This document shows, in pieces, positions 51,425 through 51,732 of a stretch of DNA of 51,732 nt; position 1 is the stretch's first letter, and each line of letters opens with the position of its first letter. A program made the position numbers and the translations under genes. The stretch comes from JAVBPR01 sp031549485 (GTDB lineage: Bacteria; Bacillota; Clostridia; Oscillospirales; Feifaniaceae). The notes beneath the pieces were generated by a model. That model ran no database searches, was not told the origin of the DNA, and worked only from the letters and a program-made list of their open reading frames with translations. The stretch spans positions 1 to 51,732 of the forward strand of contig JAVBPR010000020.1 in NCBI GenBank assembly GCA_031549485.1. The letters run 5' to 3'.

Positions 51425-51732
51425 TTAGTCGACCAGATTATCCGAGGAAACTATGCCCTCATCCCCCGCCGTGTTAGCCAAAAATTCCACAGTTACTACG
51501 GTGCCCGGCGGAACCATTCCGCCCGCCAGCGGCGTCTGTTTTGCAGCGGCATATCCTTTGCCGGTATTTCCGGTGATTTTCAATGTAAGTCCCGCCGTCT
51601 CAAGTTTTGCCCTCGCCGCGTCGGACGATAAACCGATAACGCTTGGAACTTCAATTGTTGCGCTGTCCTTTTCGCCGAGATACAAGACTATTGTAGTTCC
51701 TTTTTTCAGGCGGACGTTCACGCCCGGAACCT
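51425..51732 (-). CDS. PASTA-domain penicillin-binding protein, C-terminal end (truncated at the window edge)
   Basis: Only about 102 C-terminal codons are in the window, continuing past base 51732. The end of one PASTA domain (VRLKKGTTIVLYLG) is followed by a complete one (VPSVIGLSSDAARAKLETAGL to PPGTVVTVEFL). At this position, just upstream of murE, the gene should be a class B transpeptidase of the FtsI/SpoVD type. Whether it is the division PBP or SpoVD cannot be told from the fragment. Confidence 0.8.
   Translation of the reverse strand, partial: VPGVNVRLKKGTTIVLYLGEKDSATIEVPSVIGLSSDAARAKLETAGLTLKITGNTGKGYAAAKQTPLAGGMVPPGTVVTVEFLANTAGDEGIVSSDNLVD

Noticed and set aside
1..51732. Mobile elements, CRISPR arrays, tRNA or rRNA genes, horizontal island
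   Set aside because: No transposase, integrase, repeat-spacer array, tRNA-like or rRNA sequence was seen, and base and codon use look even throughout by eye.

Overview
The window is an ordinary-composition bacterial chromosome segment, very probably from an endospore-lineage Clostridia (Firmicutes) genome of the Oscillospirales type. The evidence is gene content and order: a Spo0A-type regulator, class A RNase P RNA, a dprA-topA-trmFO cluster, an acpP-rnc-smc-ftsY cluster, a yhbY-nadD-yqeK-rsfS cluster, rplU-prp-rpmA-obg with the Firmicutes N-terminal extension on L27, infC-rpmI-rplT, and a division/cell-wall (dcw) cluster. MurE carries the DNPR motif, so the peptidoglycan is predicted to use meso-diaminopimelate. 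I see no insertion sequence, prophage, CRISPR array, tRNA or rRNA gene. Almost all genes are on the minus strand; the exceptions are rnpB, one P-loop ATPase gene and a two-gene membrane-protein operon.

Layout, left to right. 1-1772: the edge-truncated start of an M42 peptidase gene and murD, driven by a strong promoter that is divergent from rnpB (1915-2247). 2289-4030: a three-gene spo0A operon (small protein, Spo0A, sensorless histidine kinase) with two tandem 0A-like boxes upstream, divergent from an ATPase gene (4301-5374). 5409-8333: an XRE regulator with three genes for membrane or membrane-anchored proteins. 8460-9418: efp and a CD1247-type zinc-ribbon protein. 9604-10516: two unknown membrane proteins on the plus strand. 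10563-13181: rpsU, yqeG, a frameshifted endonuclease-IV-like gene and an Xaa-Pro peptidase. 13264-30938: a long run rlmB-like, dprA, topA, trmFO, plsX, acpP, rnc, Elp3-like radical SAM, smc, ftsY, rdgB, yhbY, nadD, yqeK, rsfS, leuS, with internal promoters at acpP and smc. 31071-32402: infC-rpmI-rplT with an attenuated leader. 32464-34801: rplU-prp-rpmA-obg with a structured leader. 34824-39279: ymfF-ymfH-lgt-folD. 39468-40548: a CorA-type transporter preceded by a small leader ORF. 40612-51732: the dcw cluster from a PASTA penicillin-binding protein to ftsZ.

How the genes fit together. The right end makes peptidoglycan precursors (murE, murF, mraY, murG, murA) and the division machine (ftsW, ftsQ, ftsZ); murD, normally between mraY and ftsW, sits about 45 kb away and ftsA is absent before ftsZ. 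The middle handles translation, ribosome assembly and chromosome maintenance. EF-P and the YmfF/YmfH pair are both present, consistent with a 5-aminopentanol-type EF-P modification route.

No clearly new system is visible. The most interesting points are the spo0A operon with its own kinase and tandem 0A-like boxes, the leader ORF of corA, non-standard start codons (ATA for infC; CTG likely for rplU and the Elp3-like gene), the ATPase with a degenerate second P-loop, and the rearranged dcw cluster. Promoter, leader and terminator calls were made by eye from motif spacing and inverted repeats and have not been computed.
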